Below are positions 23,002-34,718 of a stretch of 64,000 nt of DNA, piece after piece. The position numbers and the translations under genes were made by a program. This stretch comes from Pleurostoma richardsiae. Lineage: Eukaryota; Ascomycota; Sordariomycetes; Calosphaeriales; Pleurostomataceae. The notes under the pieces were generated by a model. The model had not been told where the DNA came from. It saw nothing but the letters and a program-made list of their open reading frames with translations, and made no database searches. The stretch lies in NCBI GenBank assembly GCA_030052745.1, contig JANBVO010000017.1:62001-126000 (forward strand), in the 5' to 3' direction. Numbering within the stretch: the stretch's first letter is position 1; every line of letters starts with the position of its first letter.

Positions 23002-25452
23002 TTAGTGAGGCTCATTTGCTGAAAGGTTCTGCAGCGCCTCAAAATCAGGCATCCAAACTGGCGTCGTCTCTTGGTCCTGGTCAATCCAGTTGGCCAGCTC
23101 ATTGACCAGGCGCCATACGTCCCCCCCTTCTCCGCCGTCTGCCCAATTCCCGTCTGACCCCCGTCCTCCACCCAAGACGGGTCCTTCCATCGTCGCATGG
23201 TCGACAGCAGGCTGCGAGGCTCGCTCGGGGCCGCCGCCGCCCCGCGCCTGTGCCTGCGATTGCGCCACGGCGACCATGTCCGCCAGGCTTGACTCGCCGC
23301 TCCGCAGCTTCTCCATGGCGGCGTCCACCAGGACCTCGAAGGCGTCGCGGTACTTGCGCACCCAGGGCGCGCGCTCGCCCATGACGAACAGCACGAGCGA
23401 GCACGCACGCAGGTCGTCGGCGAGCGTGACAGACCACACGAGGTGGGTCTGCGTCCACAGCCCGTATAGCAGCGTCACGCCCGCCACGAAGACGGTCTGC
23501 ACGGCGATGAAGCTGTGGCCGTAGCCGAGCGTCTGGTGCAGCCGCTTGTGCATCTGGCAGATGCTGCCCGCCGCGCTCAGGCAGAGGGCGTAGTACGGGT
23601 CCGAGACGGGGAGGATCGTCAGGAAGGGCTGGATCAGCATCCGGACGGCGCGGTGGTATAGGAGAAGCGGGTAGTCTAGAGCATAGCTGTCGGGGAGTAG
23701 GGACTCGGTTAAAGAGAGCCTCCAAGCTTCGAGTTCTCCATATATTCTTTCCATCTTAGGCCGCAGGGCGCTTAGAGGCTTGTCGGTGCGGTAGATGGAG
23801 TGGTGGATCCGCGCCTCGATTCGACGCAGGCGAAAGAGCAGGTTTGCTAGTTGGAGGTCGTCATGATAGGGATGACCTGGACACGCAGGAGAAGAGGCTG
23901 GCGGGGTGGCATCGGGAAGTTCAACGTCGATCTGCCTTTCCGCGATGCTCAGTGGACGACCGAGGGAGATGGCAATAACGCGTTCGAGAGAGTAGACAGT
24001 CCAGAAGAGTCGTCGGTGCGCCTGGATGGCCGCGGGAGATAGTCCCTGCTCGTGGTTTTTCCGGTGCATACCCAAGTCGATGCAGGTTCGCATGGCTAGC
24101 CCGATCATGTACCATAGCCCCAGGCCAGATGCAGTCCGCAGATGGTAGACGACTAGCAGTGTCATGGCTTCTATGTTCTGAATCGTTCTCGGCTCCTTTG
24201 CTGCGGCCATATGCTGCAACGCTGTCATATAGAAGCGCTACAAAAGGAGGCAGTCAGCATGGCAGTCTAGACTTACCGCGGTTGATGTAGGGTAGAGAGG
24301 ATGTATCCCCAGGAGGACTCAAAGCGCTACCTGAAAATCTGATACGTACCTCTGGTGATACTTCTGCGCTCTTGTTTGTGAGCTGAAGCAGGGTCGCTCC
24401 AATCGCAAATACCATATATAACTTGAAGATACCATAACGCTGCGTCATCGATAAGTTGCCTCCTGTCGGGGTTGCTATAGGAGTACTTTCCTTTTGGAGC
24501 CTCCAAATCTCCGCTGGGTTAAGTAAGGGGTAACGTGGATGTATCTGTTGAAGGTACATGTTGACAAGCCGGGAGCCAAGCTCGTCACTCGGTGGCTCTT
24601 TGACGCTATATCTGACCAACTCCTCCATCGTCATTGCACGGACGCCACCGAGGGGCATCCTGTGCTCGCTAGTGGTCGGGCTTGCAGCCTCATCCGGGAC
24701 ATGTGGTATGGCCTTCTTCCAGACAGTGGCCTGAACCATCTCTCCAAGGTTCACAGCAAGAGACAGGCCGGCTGATGGCCCAACGTATGCCGGTGCCTCG
24801 AAGTTGCCCAGAGAGATGATGCCGACAACCTCATTAAGGGTGTTCATGTCTTGCCCTCGTCCCCTTGTGTTGCCTTGAGATATCGCGGGACTAGGAGCTC
24901 CGGGCGTCTCATTGGGGCTGGAAAGAGGAAGGTGTTCTTCGTGGCTGGGTCTTCCCTGGGCTAACAATATTTCAAGCTGCGCTACTCGCTCTTCCAAAGC
25001 TCTCGTATATCTGGAACCCGGTCACGTAGTCTGTTAATACTATTTCACGAACGGGAGAAGGCGAAGCAGATGCACCAGCTTTTACCAATAGGACGTTAAG
25101 CCCAGAAAAGAGTCTCATTTACATACGCAATAGGAGGAGCTTGGTTTGCTACATCAGCTTTATCGCACTCAGCTCCAGCTCGTAAGCAGTTGGAGCATAT
25201 TGGCAGCCGCTCGTCACACTAGTCTAGGTATTAGCTATAACGTGCCTGAATCTCAATGACATGTGTAGTGGCTTCACAAAAAAAAAAAAAAAGGAAAAGG
25301 AACCAGAGCCGAGAGCTTACCTTTTGTTTTCGATTCTTGCATCTTGTGCACGCAGTTCGACTTCTCTTCTTCAGGTTTGTAACTTCAGCTATGGAGCCGC
25401 GAGACGGCCAGCCACCGGCGCGAGGCGATATTGACGGGTCGGACGCCGACAT
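23002..25452 (-). CDS. Zn2Cys6 transcription factor with fungal_trans domain
   Basis: Four exons (25452-25321, 25218-25127, 25010-24350, 24237-23002) give 706 residues. The DNA-binding zinc cluster is split by intron 1 and reads Cys 35-x2-38-x6-45-x6-52-x2-55-x6-62, preceded by the basic LKKRSRTACTRCKNRKQK. A short coiled coil (YTRALEERVAQLEILLAQ) follows. The middle-homology domain (fungal_trans) runs from about 170 to 500, with LVNMYLQQIHPRYPLLNP, NIEAMTLLVVYHLR and LFWTVYSLERVIAISLGRPL. It is a nuclear regulator of the Gal4 class. It sits at the edge of the nitrogen-type block and is transcribed toward the DUF6594 gene, so it is a good candidate for the block's local activator, which is inference. 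Intron 1 contains a run of about 15 A on the plus strand. Confidence 0.93.
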
Positions 25453-25912
25453 GGTAGTTCCGAAGGAATATGGGAGAAAACGGCAAGTCTCCGAAAGAGA
25501 CGGGGCCCCCGCTGGAGGACCCTAGATAAAACGAAATGCAATTGTACCATCTGCCTGGAGTACGGACCTCCCCGCTGCGATATCGCAAGCTGGGCTTATC
25601 TATCCGCAGAGGTCCTCAGCGATATCCCGGTATCAGGAGACATGACACGACTCAGTTCCTCACCCGGGTGCGGACATCCGACCGTCGCTCCTAGCCTTAC
25701 GGGCTACCTGACTAGTCTGACCAGCTCAGCGACTATCGGACTCTTCGTCATTACCTTGGCTCGTACACACAAATTCGCGTAGAGCTATCAGCGAATGGTC
25801 AGGTTGGCGATAGTAATGCGACCGACAGATAATCACAGGTACGTCACAGTAGATTGTCTGCTCTATTTCTTTTGACCAAGGGTGTCTGTCTTCTTTTCTA
25901 TCGATTCTAACA
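25453..25912. other. Spacer between regulator start and PuuE-like gene end
   Basis: About 460 nt. It should carry the promoter of the Zn2Cys6 regulator. No gene was seen. Confidence 0.45.
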
Positions 25913-27100
25913 CTATTCAGACGACGTCTGCCAAGCGCCGTTAGGCTTGTAAGGAAATTCGCTCTTCATGTGTTTCGCAATGTCCCTTCTGGTGGTGACC
26001 CAGACTCCGGGTTTGCCGGCGATATACTGCATAAACTTGCGCAGAGCCTCCGATCGTCCCGGCTTGCCGATGATACGGGTGTGGAGGGGGATGTTCATCA
26101 TCCTGCCACCTTCGCGGTAGAGGCAGTCGAACGTATTCTTGAGGTACTGCTCGTACGTCTCTGCCACAGAGCTGCCGAAGCCGGGCGACATGTGGAACTT
26201 GCCATCGTTGCAGTCGTAGTTGTAGGGGATCATGAGCATGCCCTCGCGCTTATCCTCGGGCAGGTCCTTCTCCCAGGGCAGATCGATCCAGTAGGGAACA
26301 TCATCGTTGTAGCACTCGGATGACCACAGAAATTCGGCGCCCACGCTCTTCCACACCTCTGGAAATATCGACCTGGTGTTGGGAGTGCCGCGACCAAAGT
26401 ATGCGCCTACGGGCGTCTCACCCGACACCTCCTTGAGAATCAGAATGTTCTGCTTGATGTACTCCTTCTCCTCTTCGAGAGAGTAATCCCAAATGTCCAA
26501 CCAGCGCAGTCCATGGCAAGCGATCTCGTGCCCTTCACGAACCAGCGCCTTGGCATACTTGGGGTTCCGCTTCAATGCATAAGCCACCGCGTATGTGGTG
26601 AAGTTCCATCCGAACTCTTTGAACAAGCGCAAGATTCTCCAAGACGCAACGCGGCTTCCGTATTCAAAGTCCTGCTCACCGTTGACGTGCCGCCCCTCTC
26701 TGGAGCCTCCTGAAGCGCCTTTCTCCCACAGATACGGCTCGGAGATGGGGTCCCCATCTAGAACACTGCGTTCACCGCCCTCCCTAGATACGGTCAGCAG
26801 ACTTTCGATCACTCTCTCATCCTTTCTAGAAATGAGCATCGGGACATCGAGAAAGGCTCTGCCTACTCATAATTCAACACGAAAGACACGGCAATCCTAG
26901 CACCATTAGGCCATTTCGGATCAAAGCCTTCCTCCCCGAAGCCTGCATGATTGCGAATGATGTTAGCATGTCTTATATGGTTGCTAAAGTTCTAAAAATC
27001 CAAATTTGATTTCAAAGAAGAATAAGAAGCCAAGCGTATGGGAGAGATACGAACCTTCAAAATCACGAGGGAGCTGCAGTGATTCTTCGACGTGAACCAT
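25913..27100 (-). CDS. PuuE-type allantoinase-like / cyclic amidohydrolase (polysaccharide deacetylase fold)
   Basis: Three exons (27100-27055, 26942-26867, 26783-25913) give 330 residues. The fold is the NodB/polysaccharide deacetylase type, but the motifs are those of PuuE, the metal-independent bacterial allantoinase, and of related cyclic-imide hydrolases. They include RIAVSFVLNYEEGGE (residues 31-45), FEYGSRVASWRILRLF (80-95), EGHEIACHGLRW (124-135), GRGTPNTRSIFP, and VWVTTRRDIAKHMK near the end. PuuE opens the hydantoin ring of allantoin, and relatives open cyclic imides. There is no signal peptide, which argues against chitin deacetylation. An in-frame ATG further upstream (27223) could lengthen the N-terminus. 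It is divergent from the amidase gene across 608 nt. The subfamily is fairly certain from the motifs, and the substrate is not. Confidence 0.85.
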
Positions 27101-27708
27101 GGTGTAAACGCCAAGGGTGATGTACCGGGACCTAGCAGTAATGGGAAAGGGACCTGAGCTCACGTTATAGAGAGCGCTTATGTTAGTGATGACAAGCTTG
27201 GGCCGGAGTTCCACGTTTCTCAAGCGTAGAAGCCTTTATAGAACTACTTCTGCGCCGTCGTGTCCCGACCGAGATAGGAGATTTGGAAAGCGTGGCCCTT
27301 ATCATCGGAGCAGCGCCGCCGTGTCGCTAGTCAGCGGAGATCCGACCACTAGCGGGTCTTGTCCGATGGGCTGAAGACCGGCACTTTTTAAGCCGATCAG
27401 GCTCCGAGCAAAGCTGCTGGCCCAATTGACTAAGTGAGCTTACTCCTAGTTTACGATCGGAGATGATAGGTGCTCATGTCGTGAAGGACGCGAATTGTCA
27501 TCAAGAAAACGGGCAAACTAATCTGGTGTGTCCTGGCCCATCTAATTGACCTCTGCGCGCTATCGTCCTACGCCTCCTCGGCGAACCCAGCGGGTCGGCA
27601 ACTGACTGCACACTGGCACGTTAGCTTGGTCAACACATGAGACCCAAACGGTCAGGAGGACACGATCTTTGAGTTGGTTGATTACGTTCCCTAATACCCT
27701 CAGTCACG
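27101..27708. promoter_or_regulatory. Shared divergent promoter with three HGATAR sites
   Basis: This 608-nt gap separates the divergent PuuE-like and amidase genes. GATA-factor core sites (HGATAR on either strand) occur at 27272-27277 (AGATAG), 27299-27304 (reverse TGATAA) and 27464-27469 (TGATAG). Fungal AreA/Nit2 regulators bind such cores to switch on nitrogen-scavenging genes. About two sites are expected by chance in this length, so this is weak support. Confidence 0.4.
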
Positions 27709-29409
27709 ATGGCATCTATCACGGAGGAAGATGTCAACGAAGTAGCCAATGCTTTCGGCTTCGCTGTGCCAGCAGCAGATGTTGGCGATTACAAAGAGTT
27801 GTTAGAGAAGACCAGGGCGACGCTCGAGATCATCTCAAGCACCGAAGGTTAGCAGATATGATCCACAGGGAAGAATGATTCGAGCCCGATCGATCAGACG
27901 CTGATCTCTACTTAGACTACCAGCCCAGACCCGACCTTGAGGTAACTCCTAGAACAGAGGTTCATTTTCCAGAAAGGGAGAACAACCCTCTAGGTGGATG
28001 GGCATGGCGATGTCGTTGCGAGCACAAGAATCCATCATCCAGTCTTCTCAAAGGCAAGACGGTGTGCCTCAAAGACAATATTGCGATGGCCGAAGTGCCG
28101 TGTCTACTAGGAACGTCCAGCTTTACAGGTTGGATTCCAAAGATGGACGCAACAGTGGTCACCAGAATCCTTGACAATGGCGGCATCATCGCCGGCAAGG
28201 CCGTCTGCGAGAACCTCTCACGAGGGGCCGTCAGCTGTACCGCCGCCACCGGGCCGGTTGACAATCCCTATGCCAAGGGATATTCTGCGGGTGGTAGTAG
28301 CTCAGGCACTGCCACGCTGGTCGGGAGCGGGGCCGTAGACATGGGTATCGGCTGCGACCAGGGAGGAAGTGTCAGAATCCCCGCGTCGCTGTGCGGGTTG
28401 TATGGCTTCAAGGCTACGACAGGTTTGGTACCCTACACCGGTATCGCAAGCAACGATGCTAGTGTAGACTACGTTGGTCCCATAACAACGACGTGCATGG
28501 ATTGTGCCATTCTATTGGAGGCAATTGCTGGTGTGGACGGCCTTGACGATCGGCAGATCGCTGGGGTGCCGTTCCCAGGAAGCGTGCCTCGATACAGTGA
28601 AATCTTGAAGGAAACCAAGCAGGAGGGTCTCAAGGGTATGAAGATTGGAATTCTCAAGGAAGGCGTGGAATCTCCTCTAGCAGACCCGGAGGTCAAAAAG
28701 AAATTCGACGCCGCTGTTGCTGGATTCGAGAAGCTAGGCGCAAGTATTACGGAAATCAGCATCCCAATGCACGGGCTTGGGCGAAGCATCTACACAGTCA
28801 TGAGCAAGATGGGAAACCATATGGGCATGCTTGGAAGGGCGACAGGTAGGAGACAGGTTATGTTGACGGATTTGATGGCGAAGAAGGGCCTACCCTACAC
28901 GCAAGATGCTTTTGAAAAGGTTCCGCTACCCTTCTATAAACGCCCTTGAGGAGCCCCCTTCCGAACGTTCTAACATGCCTTTGCAGATGAACACAGTCAG
29001 TAAGGAAGGACTGATATCCGCTGAGTACGGTTGGACACATTATCCACTCGCTTATTCGAAAGCGGTCAACCTCACCCGTAAACTCAAAGACGAATACAAT
29101 GCTGCCTTGGAGCAAGTCGACCTCCTCGTCATGCCGACGACAATCACGCCGAGTAACTCTCTACTTGCAGTGAACGCGACCCCTCTGGAACATATTGCTG
29201 CATCAGCGGGAAAGCTCGAGAACACCTCACCGTTCAACGGGACCGGACACCCGGCATTGGCCATGCCCATCGGATTTGTCCCTGCTAAAGAGGATTCCAG
29301 CATCAAATTGCCTGCGAGTATGCAGATAGTTGGGAAGTTCTGGGATGAGACCAAAATACTACAGGCTGCATATGCCTGGGAGAACTCGTATGATTGGAAG
29401 ACGTTTTGA
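27709..29409 (+). CDS. Amidase-signature family hydrolase
   Basis: Three exons (27709-27847, 27916-28919, 28987-29409) give 521 residues. The amidase-signature Ser-cisSer-Lys triad is visible: Lys 99 in CLKDNIAM, the cis-Ser in YSAGGSSSGTA (174/175), and the nucleophile Ser 198 in DQGGSVRIP. KATTGLVPYTG, PSFTGWIPKMDA-like strands and LLVMPTT are further family marks. These enzymes release ammonia from amides, half-amides or ureides. Family members include acetamidases, half-amidases, allophanate hydrolase and GatA. An apparent stop after residue 387 is removed by an intron with a consensus acceptor (TTTGCAG). The short N-terminal helix is like that of fungal cytosolic amidases, and no signal peptide is seen. 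Divergence from the PuuE-like gene suggests the two act in sequence: ring opening, then deamidation. Confidence 0.93.
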
Positions 29410-29806
29410 TGTTGAGAAAGCCATACAAAGGTGACCAACTCTTCAAAAACTCTCTCTAAATAAATATTCAATTATTCGTTATCTCTATCCTGTTCCTCTC
29501 AGAGGCTTTTACCAGCTTCTTCGTCAAATCACGCTGCTACTACTGAAGGTGAGTAATCAAGATTAGAGAGGTCAGCAACTCTGTGGATTATTTTTCTTCC
29601 TCGAAGAAAGTTACCGTCTAGGGGAACAGAGGATAATGGTGCAAGTGATGATTTAATTCTATTCCTTTCCCCAAACATAACGCCTAAAATGCTTTTCTGG
29701 ATGCAGCCATGCAATTCCTTTTATGTGCCAATATGCGTCGCTTTTGCTACCACTCATAGACCAGCTTCGTTCTGAGAAAATGGCTCTGCATGCAGGTAAG
29801 TCTCTG

Positions 29807-31765
29807 TTAAACCGTAGCTTTTCCTTTTTCGTTCTGCTGCTGTATCACACCCTGGCCATTCCCCCCAGATTCGATATGCCCGTCAGAAAGTTCATATAGG
29901 CTCTGTGAAGCAGATGTTGTCTCTCTTCCTTCTAAGGAATCTATTATGACAGAGTTCTGCCCGCTGCTCTGGTCTAGGGACTTCTCGTCTGGCGGTTCCA
30001 GGCCACGGTCCCTGATAAGAAGACAGCCGATGAAACAAATCCCAATGAGAGGAACCTGTAGAATGAACACGGCCCTGCTGGCGGCCATGTACGCGTCCAG
30101 GATGGAGGACGCGTCCGTGCTGTTCAAGTCTGGAACGGCATACGTGCTATCGGCGAGATATGAATATTGAGGCGGTAGCTCCCGCCTCAACGTCGCTTGC
30201 AGGACCGCAGCCGATACGGCAAGCCCGCAAGCCCCGCCAGTACAGCGGAAGAAATTCCTGTTGGAGATGATAACAGCTCGGCGGGACTTGATCGAATGTG
30301 CCTGCAAGGCGACTAGTATCGGCTGGAAAATGCAGCCCACACCGATTCCGATGACCATAAGTGGGGGGATTATGAGCCCCGGACTAGTGTCTCGTTTGAA
30401 AGTAAGGGAAAGGCCGGACCCTCTTAAGAGCGAGCGAACCAGACGAATGATTAGAATCTAGAGAGCTAAGGGAGAGGGGGTGAGGGAAGGGTAAAGGACT
30501 CACAGCGTCCACAAGCCAAACCCAAGCCAGATAACTTCCCCATATCTCTTCATGCGGGAGATGTACTGGCCCGAAAGAATTGATGCTATCGTTTGCATAC
30601 CGACGAGTGCTATGGAGATAGCTGCGGAAAGGAGCGGCGAGAAGAGGTGGGCGTTCTGGAGATACATTGGGAGATAATATAGATATGATTGATAGACAGC
30701 ACCAAATAAGAAGTTCTGCGTGAGCATGACAGTGACAGCCGGATTCGTGAAGATAGAGACTTTCAACAGATTAGCCAAATGCCCCAGTGCTCTCATTAAC
30801 CCATCCAGGTTATCTAAAGCGAAAAGGGAGGTCATGACTTACCCGGCATCATCGGAAGCCTCGCGAGTTTCCATTCGACAAGAACGAACAGTACAAAAGA
30901 GCAGCTCCCAATGACAAGCATACTGATTACCATTGGGGACCTCCAGGAGAAGTATGCGCCACCTGACAAGAGGAACTGTTAGGGCTTCCAGAACTCGGCG
31001 GTGTATGCTATAGTCAAAGAAATGGTAATATTGGATACACGTACCACCGGATATAGGTATCAACAAAAATGTTACTGCAACAGACGAGGCAAACCATCCC
31101 AGATAATCGATTTTCCCAAGGGTATCTCGAAACCTCCCACTGGGCGGCTTGGATGGCAGGAGGAAAAAGGAAATCGCCCCAGATATCGCCGCCAGGGGTG
31201 CAAGCATGTAGAAAAAGCCTCTCCAGGAGCCAGCCTTCTCTATGAAAGCAGCAGCTAGGAAGGGGCCGAGTACATTACCCAGTCCCACCATGGCGCCAAT
31301 GATGCCCTGGTACTTCCCACGTTGCTCGAGAGTTACGATGTCGGAAACTATGATCATGGAAAGGTTAGTGACGCCTCCGCCTCCGACGCCAGCTAATCCC
31401 CGAAAGACATAGAACGCAGCTGCGTTGTCGACCAGTCCGCACATTAGATCGGCCAGCGAGAGAAGCCCGATCGCTGCCAGATAGACTGCCTTTCGGCCAA
31501 AGATGTCGGACAGGCGGCCATAGAGCATCTGGAACATGGCATTCGCAATCAACGAAGTTGTGCCTGCCCATGATATAGTCTCCTCGGCGTGGATATCGGC
31601 CGCGATGGTGGGAAGTGCGACACTGATGCCATTTTGGTCCAGGAAGGTCACTAAGAGGGTGAGCGAGAGTGTGGCAAAAACAACTATCAGCTTTCCGCGG
31701 GGCAGGATGTTTGTCTGATCATGAAGAGCCCGCTCCGCGGTTGTGGGTTGTTGAACTCTGCCCAT
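29807..31765 (-). CDS. MFS transporter, DHA2 (14-helix) family
   Basis: Four exons (31765-31045, 30962-30843, 30759-30504, 30422-29807) give 570 residues. Helix 1 has TFLDQNGISVALPTIA, and loop 2-3 has the MFS signature LYGRLSDIFGRKAVYL. The antiporter motif C-like region is GIIGAMVGLGNVLGPFLAAA, with SWRGFFYMLAPLA after it. Fourteen hydrophobic segments can be traced, as in the drug:H+ antiporter-2 group. It probably exports a small molecule across the plasma membrane. The last intron uses an acceptor TTAAG, the only one that keeps both frame and family alignment (GLWTLGSGL). A longer N-terminus beginning at 31885 is open in frame, but it overlaps a likely 5' untranslated intron. The gene converges on the amidase across 397 nt without features and is divergent from the NCS1 permease. 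Confidence 0.9.
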
Positions 31766-32345
31766 GAGATGAGGAAGGGAACATGAGAAGACGCCAGTCA
31801 GAAGCTGACTAACTGAAATAGTTAGTACAGAGAAGCAGAATAAAATGGCGAGATTTATACATACAAGTTTCGAAGAGACCGACATCAGTAGACAGTTTGT
31901 TTTCGCCGTCGCCTCCTCCTCGGCTCTGTATTGCCGTTTCCGCCGAGCTCAGTTCTGGGATGACCTTAGCTCCTTGCTAGATAAGATGGTCGGGATTTCG
32001 GTCATCTTCCGAAAAGGGTGGAGCAGACTTCCAGACGCGATTCAGGGTCGGATGTCCGATCTGGCACTAATGAGATACAGATAATCACTGTGGATCTTCT
32101 GATAGGCAATCGGCCGAGAAAATGATCCCACATATCAATTGTGCTTTTGGACTTGGTGCTCGTCAAAGCTGTGGCTTGATGAGATGGATCGAAGTCTTCA
32201 ATCTATATATCTGTCCTGATAACTTGGGCTGGTTGCCGGCGGGCTCTTCAAGGGACAACGTCGCACCCGGAACCATAAACCTGAGCACGACAGAAGCACG
32301 AGGGACAAGTTGACAACCAGCCATATAGCTGCGTCCACATCCATC
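31766..32345. promoter_or_regulatory. Shared divergent promoter with three HGATAR sites
   Basis: This 580-nt gap separates the divergent DHA2 and NCS1 transporter genes. GATA-type cores occur at 31979-31984 (AGATAA), 32079-32084 (AGATAA) and 32100-32105 (TGATAG). The last two are 15 nt apart, a spacing like paired sites seen in nitrogen-regulated fungal promoters. Chance alone would give about two sites. Confidence 0.4.
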
Positions 32346-34378
32346 ATGGCCCTCAAGCAGCGGGTCAAGAAAGCATTCTCCTCCAAGGAGGAGTTCAAGA
32401 AGTCCATCCAGACCAAAGAGCAGGGAACTTACTTCAACGAAGATCTGCTCCCGTCGCCTCCTTGTACGTATCACTTGAGGTGGTAGTGGGATTCCCCCTG
32501 AACAAACCAGCTGACGCCTCATCCTTCGAAGCCCATCGAACGTGGACAGCACTCCATTTCTTCGCCTACTACTTGACCCAGACCTTCTCTCCCAGCTCAT
32601 ATAACCTGGGTGCGACTCTTGTGTCGATTGGACTAGTATGGCCCTCTCCTATGTCGTTGTAAACATTGCACCACAGGGCACAGCTAACGTTGAGAGAATA
32701 TCAGACATGGTGGCACGGGATTATTGCCGCTGTCATCGGCTCGGGGATTCTCAGTGTTATCGTCATTCTCAACTCACGTGGTGCAACCCGGTACCATGTC
32801 GGCTTTCCTGTCTATGTCCGTGCTGCTGCTGGCGTTGCGGGGTCTAAGCTCTTCATCATCGTGCGTGCCTCGGTAGCGATCATCTACTTCGCAACCCAGT
32901 CCTATTACGGCGGCCGTATCACTGCCGTGGCCCTGCGCGCCATCTTCGGCTCCGCCTGGGAGAAGATTCCCAATAAGCTCCCGGCCAGCGCCGGCATCAC
33001 GTCTGCGAACCTGTTGGCATTTTTCATCTTCTGGATCATCCAGTTCCCCTTCATGTTCGTCCATCCCGTCGTCATCAGGAACCTCTTCGTTGTCAAGTCC
33101 GTCGTCACGACCGCTGCCTTCTTCGGCGTCTTCGCCTGGGCCGTCAATTCCAACGGTGGCAGCCTAGGCAACTTCAACTTTGGCACCAAGACGCTCGGCG
33201 GCTCTGGCTTGGTATGGCCCATGATCCAGGCCATCAACTCGGTCATGGCTGCTCTCTGTCCCATTCTCATCAACCAGCCCGACATCGCTAGGTACGCAAC
33301 GCGTCCTTCTCAGGCGACCTGGTCCCAGGGCACTGGCATCCTCATTAGCAAGGTCCTCGTCATGTTCATCAGCTGTGCCACGACGAGTGCCTGCGTTAAT
33401 ATCTTCGGAAAGGCCTATTGGAACATTTGGGATCTTTACGACGCCATTCTGACTGCGTACTGGGGACCGGCTGCTCGAGCTGGCGTCTTCTTTGCCTGTC
33501 TGGTAAGTATTCGAAATCTCATTGTATTCTTCTCACTCTTTCTCCCTGACATCGTTGCTAATCGGTCACTCGTTATCTAGGGTATGGTAGTGGCAGTTGT
33601 TGCTACCAATGTTGGCTCGAACTCGCTTCCCGTCGGTGCCGACATCAGCGGACTTCTTCCGAGATACATCAACATTGTCCGTGGCCAGATCTTCTGCGCT
33701 ATAATGGCGCCTTTGTGTGTGCCCTGGAAGATCATCGCTAGTGCATCGACGTTCTTGACCTTCTTGGGGTCTTACACTGTCTTCCTCATGCCCATCTGCG
33801 GTGTAAGTCATTGTCTACCGTCTCCGTCATCACTCTTCTCTGCCATAGAGCATCTAGTCTAATACTGGAATACCTGATAGGTCATGGTCGTCGACTATTG
33901 GATCATACGACGCGGCAACTTCCATGTCCCGAGCCTGTACATCGTAGCCGAAGGGGCTCCCTATAGCTATTACCACGGCTGGAACCTGCGAGCCGTCGTG
34001 GCGTGGGCTTCGGGTGTGGCATTCGTGGTCCACGGAATTGCCGGAAATCTTGACCCGGACTCCGTCAATACCGCCAGCAAGAACATGTACAAGCTCGGCT
34101 TCCTGCTGTCGTTCCTGATGGGCAGCAGCCTCTACTACGTGTTCTGCCTCATCTGGCCGCCGCCCGTCTACCCCTCGTCCCGTAGCGGCGATGAGATGCA
34201 AGATTCCATGAAGTTTGAGTTCATGGCTCCGTCTGAGGGATTCTTCCCTGGCGAATCAGTTGAGAACATTCGCGGTGTGCTGTCCGGAGTCGTCGAGATC
34301 GATGGATATGTGCCGTCGGCTGATTTGGACGACAAGTCTCTGCCAAGGGAGTCCGCAAAGGATGAATATAGTGTCTAA
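32346..34378 (+). CDS. NCS1 permease, Fur/Dal4 type (uracil/allantoin/uridine-like)
   Basis: Five exons (32346-32463, 32532-32635, 32705-33502, 33581-33802, 33881-34378) give 579 residues. Diagnostic of the Fur branch of nucleobase-cation-symport-1 are NEDLLPSPP then RTWTALHFFAYYLTQ, NLGATLVSIGLTWW, GFPVYVRAAAGVAG, ATQSYYGGR, NQPDIARYATRP, PVGADISGLLPRYINIVRG and VMVVDYWIIRRGNF. Twelve membrane helices can be traced. The basic N-terminus (ALKQRVKKAF) and the cytosolic acidic tail are normal for plasma-membrane permeases of this type. Family members import uracil, allantoin, uridine, uric acid or thiamine-like rings with protons. The exact substrate cannot be read. It lies next to a PuuE-like ring hydrolase and an amidase, which favours a cyclic ureide or similar nitrogen source. 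Confidence 0.94.
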
Positions 34379-34718
34379 TAATACTGGCTACTGAAACAAT
34401 ATAGAATGTCATTTACGTACCTACTTCTTGCCCTGTCTTTTTTTGTCAGAACCCGGAATAATGACCGTGATGTCAAACGTCATCCTCCCCTCACCCTGTG
34501 GTCTTACCATTCATCCATCCACCTCTCCTAACGTCTGCTGCAAGCCAATGACGCAAAGACTCACAAACAGTGGGATCCTTCGACACCATCTAGTTGGGCT
34601 TATTGCGACGCCGACATTTTAGGCGGACAGGACGCTCAAGGTGCTTCGATGCTCACTCTCCCTATCTGCTACCATCAATTGAAATGAGAGAAGGATCCAA
34701 GAAGATAAATCGAATATC

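Noticed and set aside
31766-31885. N-terminal extension of the first DHA2 carrier (start at 31885)
   Set aside because: Open in frame, but it contains a donor, branch site and acceptor typical of a 5' intron, and family members begin near the downstream ATG.
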